From JBOHBN01 sp050698355 (GTDB lineage Bacteria > Actinomycetota > Actinomycetes > Streptosporangiales > WHST01), in the NCBI GenBank assembly GCA_050698355.1, contig JBOHBN010000292.1:1-13656 (forward strand): DNA of 13,656 nucleotides, read 5' to 3'. Positions 11,812 through 13,656 of this stretch are shown piece by piece. Position 1 is the first letter of the stretch, and every line of letters starts with the position of its first letter. The position numbers were made by a program, and so were the translations under genes. The notes under the pieces were generated by a model. That model made no database searches and was not told where the DNA came from. It was given only the letters and a program-made list of their open reading frames with translations.

Positions 11812-12165
11812 CTAGTGCAGGGCGGTTCGCACTTGCTCGCGTGTGCCTTCCAGCCGTAGCCAGGTGACCCGTTGGACGAGTGCTTCGTCGATGTCGGGGA
11901 GGCGATGGTGCGCCAGGTGGTTGCGCAGGTCGTAGAGGTCGGCCCACGGAGATGCGAAGTGCACTGGACGACCGATCGTGGTGGTGTAGGCGTACGCCTC
12001 GTTGCCGGCGGCGATCCAGAGCCGGTGCAGTAGCCACCGGTACCGGTTGTCGCTCTCGAAGCGGTCTTGGTCACCCTCGTCGCGCAGCGCGTTCACCTGT
12101 GCGAGTACGGCGTCGAGTTCAAGTAGCGCGTGTCGCTCGGGTCGCGCGTCCGCTGACCCGCTCAC
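11812..12165 (-). CDS. HEPN-domain toxin-like protein (DUF86-like) lacking the canonical target tyrosine
   Basis: This 117-residue helical protein has the HEPN ribonuclease signature R-x4-H: R81-NHLA-H86 within LYDLRNHLAHHRLPDID. HEPN toxins paired with MNT proteins are RNases that cleave RNA, for example at tRNA ends. In the canonical HEPN-MNT pair the motif is R-x4-6-H-x-Y, and the Tyr is AMPylated by the antitoxin; here the Tyr position is Arg88 (H86-H87-R88). The rest (RYRWLLHRLWIAAGNEAYAYTTTIGRP) fits the helical bundle with an aromatic core. The GTG start at 12165 overlaps the upstream antitoxin-like stop by 4 nt (GTGA), so the two are translationally coupled. RNase activity is inferred from the motif, and the fold assignment rests on a short signature plus gene context. 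Confidence 0.7.
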   Translation of the reverse strand: MSGSADARPERHALLELDAVLAQVNALRDEGDQDRFESDNRYRWLLHRLWIAAGNEAYAYTTTIGRPVHFASPWADLYDLRNHLAHHRLPDIDEALVQRVTWLRLEGTREQVRTALH

Positions 12166-12449
12166 AGCTTGCGCGCTGCGGCCAGGTCCGGGCTCACGTG
12201 CTCGTGGTTCAAGACCGCCTCGGAGAACAGCTCGATCTCCGCGCCGAGAAGGTGGCTCGCCTCTCTCTGGAACGCAAAGACGTCGAACAGGTCACGGTCG
12301 GGTGCCACTCGCCCGAGCAGCCGACCAGGGGATGCGTAGCGCAGCTCGCTGATGCCGTGCCGCTCGCCGAGTGCCCGCAACTCGACAGCATGGGCGCGTA
12401 GCCTGCGCTCATCGGCCGCCGTCAGGGCTTCGGCGCTCGCGTGGCTCAT
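12162..12449 (-). CDS. MNT-like (minimal nucleotidyltransferase) antitoxin with degenerate active site
   Basis: This 95-residue protein is arranged like a minimal nucleotidyltransferase antitoxin: an N-terminal helix (ADERRLRAHAVELRALGERHG), the strand ISELRYAS where the family has R-L-F-G-S, then PGRLLGRVAPDRDLFDVFAF, then a helix and an IELFSEAVL strand as in V-D-L-V. The catalytic G-S-x10-12-D-x-D motif appears broken: Gly is Ala39, and the S-D-x-D segment reads R52-D53-L54-F55, so one of the paired metal-binding Asp is Phe. It may inhibit its partner without nucleotide transfer. ATG 12449 has no Shine-Dalgarno but a TACGAT -10 box 6 nt upstream, so the operon is probably leaderless. It overlaps the HEPN gene by 4 nt. 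Confidence 0.65.
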   Translation of the reverse strand: MSHASAEALTAADERRLRAHAVELRALGERHGISELRYASPGRLLGRVAPDRDLFDVFAFQREASHLLGAEIELFSEAVLNHEHVSPDLAAARKL

Positions 12450-12455
12450 AGCACC

Positions 12456-12461
12456 ATCGTA
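12456..12461 (-). promoter_or_regulatory. -10 box for the leaderless HEPN/MNT-like operon
   Basis: TACGAT on the minus strand is followed by 6 nt and then ATG 12449. No ribosome binding site or clear -35 element is present. Confidence 0.5.
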
Positions 12462-12493
12462 GCGGCTCGGGTTGGTCGCCGTCGCGACTCCTA

Positions 12494-12554
12494 ACCTGCA
12501 GTGATGGGGTGGAGCGGGTGAGGGGAATCGAACCCGCATAACCAGCTTGGAAGG
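12494..12554 (-). repeat. tRNA-Gly(UCC) 3'-half remnant, copy 3, with shared downstream flank
   Basis: The tRNA-like part is about 12510-12553 and is the best-preserved copy at its 3' end, keeping a terminal CCA (CACCCGCTCCA on the minus strand), the T-arm and the CTTCCAA anticodon loop. Sixteen bases beyond the tRNA end are shared with copy 2. The sequence upstream on the minus strand does not continue into a 5' tRNA half, so it too is a fragment. An intact tRNA-Gly would be expected further right, outside the window. Confidence 0.8.
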
Positions 12555-12994
12555 TCGTTTCAAGGTCCGATATGCCGGAGTTGTGGGCGTGCTGGTTGGC
12601 TCGCGCGGCACGGTGAGTGGCCTCGTCTGACCTCCGGTTGGGGCACATGGAGGGCACGGTCTTGTCTCGTTCCTACCTGCGCAAGCACAAGCTCCCCTTG
12701 GCTGTTCATCCCGTCTGCCGTCGACCCGCCGCTCGCGGGAGCGGGGCCGTCCCTCGGGGTGAAGGTGGAGCACTCCACGACTGAACGACCTTCGCCCCGA
12801 GGGGCAGGTCTGCTCGACTTGTCCGGGTCGTCGGCTGGCGGGGTGAACAGACACTCGGTGACCACCCGACAACCGAACTGGGGCTCGCCATCCCGGAGCC
12901 GGAGCGCCCCCGCCGGAGGCATCGAGCGGCCCTTGGCATGCAGAGGGGAGCCTAAGATTGGTTCGTAGGGACGGCGGAGGGATCGGAGGCAGCG
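12555..12994. other. 440-bp gene-free stretch with strong inverted repeats
   Basis: I see no convincing gene. A minus-strand frame stays open across it, but it also runs through the tRNA remnant or antisense to the lipoprotein gene and has no recognisable domain. The stretch holds a CCGCTC/GAGCGG hairpin near 12729-12746, a 16-bp inverted repeat at 12751-12803, and further GC-rich short symmetric segments at 12890-12930. A structured RNA, an element end or a regulatory region are all possible. Confidence 0.5.
12751..12803. repeat. Long inverted repeat with nested hairpin
   Basis: CCCTCGGGGTGAAGGT (12751-12766) and ACCTTCGCCCCGAGGG (12788-12803) pair at 15 of 16 positions, the exception being a G-U wobble. 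Between them GTGGAG (12765-12770) and CTCCAC (12773-12778) form a perfect inner palindrome that shares two bases with the outer arm, so the two folds may compete. There is no U-tract. Confidence 0.7.
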
Positions 12995-13495
12995 ATGCGA
13001 ACCGTGCTGGCCGTGCTCGTGCTGTCGCTGGTCGCCGGGTGCGGTCAGGTCGTCGGAGCTGGGCCACCGGGCGGGTCCGCTAGTAGTGACGAACCGCCGG
13101 CTGCGAAGGCCTCGGGCGTTGCGCGGGTGCATACGGCCGCCGGCGAGGCAGTAGCGAAGGTTGCTTTGTCGGCCAAGTCGGTCGACTTGCATGGCACGAT
13201 CGGCCTGCAGCTGGTGAATCGTGGAGAGGTCGATCTGCTGACGGGGCTGCCGTTCGAAGTGGAACGGTGGAATGGACAACAATGGGTGAGGGCCTGGCCG
13301 GAGCCTGGCCAGCCCTGGCCAGCGATCGGCATTGGGCTCGGGCCGGGCGAGCGTACCGACCGCCAGAACTGGCACGTGCAAGACGCGCGGAACCCGGTCG
13401 CTGGGTGGTATCGAATTGGGAAGACTGCTTCGTACGGCGGGTACCCGTGGCATGACATTCGCGCCGTCGCCCGATTCAGGGTTCTGAGTAGGTAG
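12995..13495 (+). CDS. Secreted lipoprotein with an Ig-like domain
   Basis: This 166-residue protein has a lipoprotein signal peptide, MRTVLAVLVLSLVAGC, with lipobox LVAGC and the lipidated Cys at residue 16. A low-complexity linker follows (GPPGGSASSDEPPAAKAS). The mature domain (residues ~43-165) reads as a small beta-sandwich of the bacterial Ig-like type: VALSAKSVDLHGTIGLQLVNRGEVDLLTGLPFEVERWNGQQWV, then a Pro/Trp-rich loop, then GWYRIGKTA. I know this pattern from proteins annotated as immunoglobulin-like domain-containing, in which E-R-W-x-x-x-x-W-V is typical. It is anchored to the outer face of the membrane; its role is unknown. ATG 12995 has a good GGAGG ribosome binding site. Codon use is looser than in the thi or valS genes (several TTG, GTT, GCT and AAT codons), consistent with acquired DNA. 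Confidence 0.8.
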   Translation: MRTVLAVLVLSLVAGCGQVVGAGPPGGSASSDEPPAAKASGVARVHTAAGEAVAKVALSAKSVDLHGTIGLQLVNRGEVDLLTGLPFEVERWNGQQWVRAWPEPGQPWPAIGIGLGPGERTDRQNWHVQDARNPVAGWYRIGKTASYGGYPWHDIRAVARFRVLSR

Positions 13496-13521
13496 CCGGC
13501 CTGCCCGAGGACGGCGCGCCA

Positions 13522-13541
13522 CGCCCTTGATACCCAAGAGG
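13522..13541. repeat. 20-bp imperfect direct repeat, copy 2
   Basis: This copy matches 11425-11444 at 18 of 20 positions in the same orientation. It sits between the convergent lipoprotein gene and a minus-strand gene end, directly abutting the latter's stop codon, so a terminator-like role is an alternative to an element boundary. Confidence 0.5.
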
Positions 13542-13655
13542 TCAATCCGGCAGTGGAGCGTTGCGGTCCTTGTCTGGTTGCCAGTCGTTGGCCTCGCCGA
13601 GTTCTCGTCGCATGGTGACTCGTGGCCATCGGTCGAGCCCGTGGGCTGCTTCGCG
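13542..13655 (-). CDS. 3' end of an unidentified minus-strand gene (partial)
   Basis: A minus-strand frame entering from the right edge is open for 37 codons and ends at TGA (13544-13542). The peptide contains EAAHGLDRWPRVTMRR and ELGEANDWQPDKDRNAPLPD, which has the charged, aromatic-containing composition of real protein and GC-rich third positions. I cannot assign a family. The overlapping minus-strand frame that starts at 13629 is Arg/Thr/Ser-rich and runs antisense through the lipoprotein gene, so I prefer this one. Confidence 0.4.
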   Translation of the reverse strand, partial: REAAHGLDRWPRVTMRRELGEANDWQPDKDRNAPLPD

Positions 13656-13656
13656 C

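Larger units (their letters stand above)
11696..12493. mobile_element. Candidate mini-element: toxin-antitoxin-like pair between two tRNA-Gly-derived repeats
   Basis: This segment is bounded by copies 2 and 3 of the tRNA-Gly 3'-half repeat in direct orientation and contains only a two-gene HEPN/nucleotidyltransferase-like operon. No integrase, excisionase or replication gene is present, so if it moved it would need a recombinase in trans, or it is what deletion left of a larger island. The boundaries are inferred from the repeats alone. Confidence 0.35.

Noticed and set aside
11262..12074. 270-residue minus-strand open frame across the tRNA-like repeats and the HEPN gene
   Set aside because: It reads through two tRNA fragments (phrases such as VRFPSPAP are translated T-arm sequence) and through the HEPN gene in another frame.
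11488..12554. Functional tRNA genes at the three tRNA-Gly-like sites
   Set aside because: No 5' half (acceptor left arm, D-arm, left anticodon stem) precedes any of the three; each similarity stops at the anticodon loop.
12560..13537. 325-residue minus-strand open frame across the lipoprotein gene
   Set aside because: It is antisense to a gene with a clear lipobox and Ig-like domain and has no recognisable family itself.
1..13656. CRISPR array, rRNA gene, insertion-sequence transposase or phage structural gene
   Set aside because: No regularly spaced short repeats, rRNA-like stretches, DDE transposase or integrase motifs were visible on either strand.

Overview
The window is GC-rich throughout, uses GTG as well as ATG starts, and carries families typical of high-GC Gram-positive bacteria (DUF2267, TIGR03086/DinB-like proteins, a plasmid-stabilization-type small basic protein, a rifampin-monooxygenase-like remnant). 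Several starts are leaderless, with a TANNNT -10 box 6-7 nt before the start codon. I read it as chromosomal DNA of an actinomycete, possibly Pseudonocardiaceae-like. The family-level guess is inference.

Left part (1-4611), small housekeeping and accessory genes: a partial small basic protein with a Rho-N-like tail (open at the window edge); a divergent pair of DUF2267 genes, one coupled to a small unknown protein; a GNAT acetyltransferase; a four-helix membrane protein; a three-gene nitrile hydratase-family operon on the minus strand; and another four-helix membrane protein. In the nitrile hydratase operon the usual beta subunit is split into two overlapping genes, followed by a cobalt-type alpha subunit with the VCTLCSC metal claw.

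Middle part (4612-10919), core metabolism: valS (valyl-tRNA synthetase of the short type without the C-terminal coiled-coil arm) follows a leader that can fold into nested hairpins and contains a possible 16-codon leaderless ORF. A perfect 15-bp inverted repeat separates valS from a minus-strand group: thiM-thiE-thiD (4-nt overlaps) and a DinB-like gene. A TPP riboswitch directly abuts thiM, and its conserved GGAGGGA is also the ribosome binding site. Divergent from thiM is a leaderless orphan ParA-like ATPase gene.

Right part (10920-13656), an accessory region with scars of mobility: a frameshifted and truncated FAD monooxygenase start; three degenerate copies of the 3' half of tRNA-Gly(UCC) in one orientation, with no intact tRNA and no integrase in the window; and, between copies two and three, a leaderless two-gene HEPN/nucleotidyltransferase toxin-antitoxin-like pair. 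To its right are 440 bp of strongly structured non-coding DNA, a lipoprotein gene, and the 3' end of an unidentified minus-strand gene. The toxin lacks the tyrosine that canonical MNT antitoxins AMPylate, and the partner's nucleotidyltransferase motif is degenerate. I consider this pair, sitting alone between tRNA-derived attachment-like sites, the best candidate for something undescribed. The split-beta nitrile hydratase and the valS leader come next.
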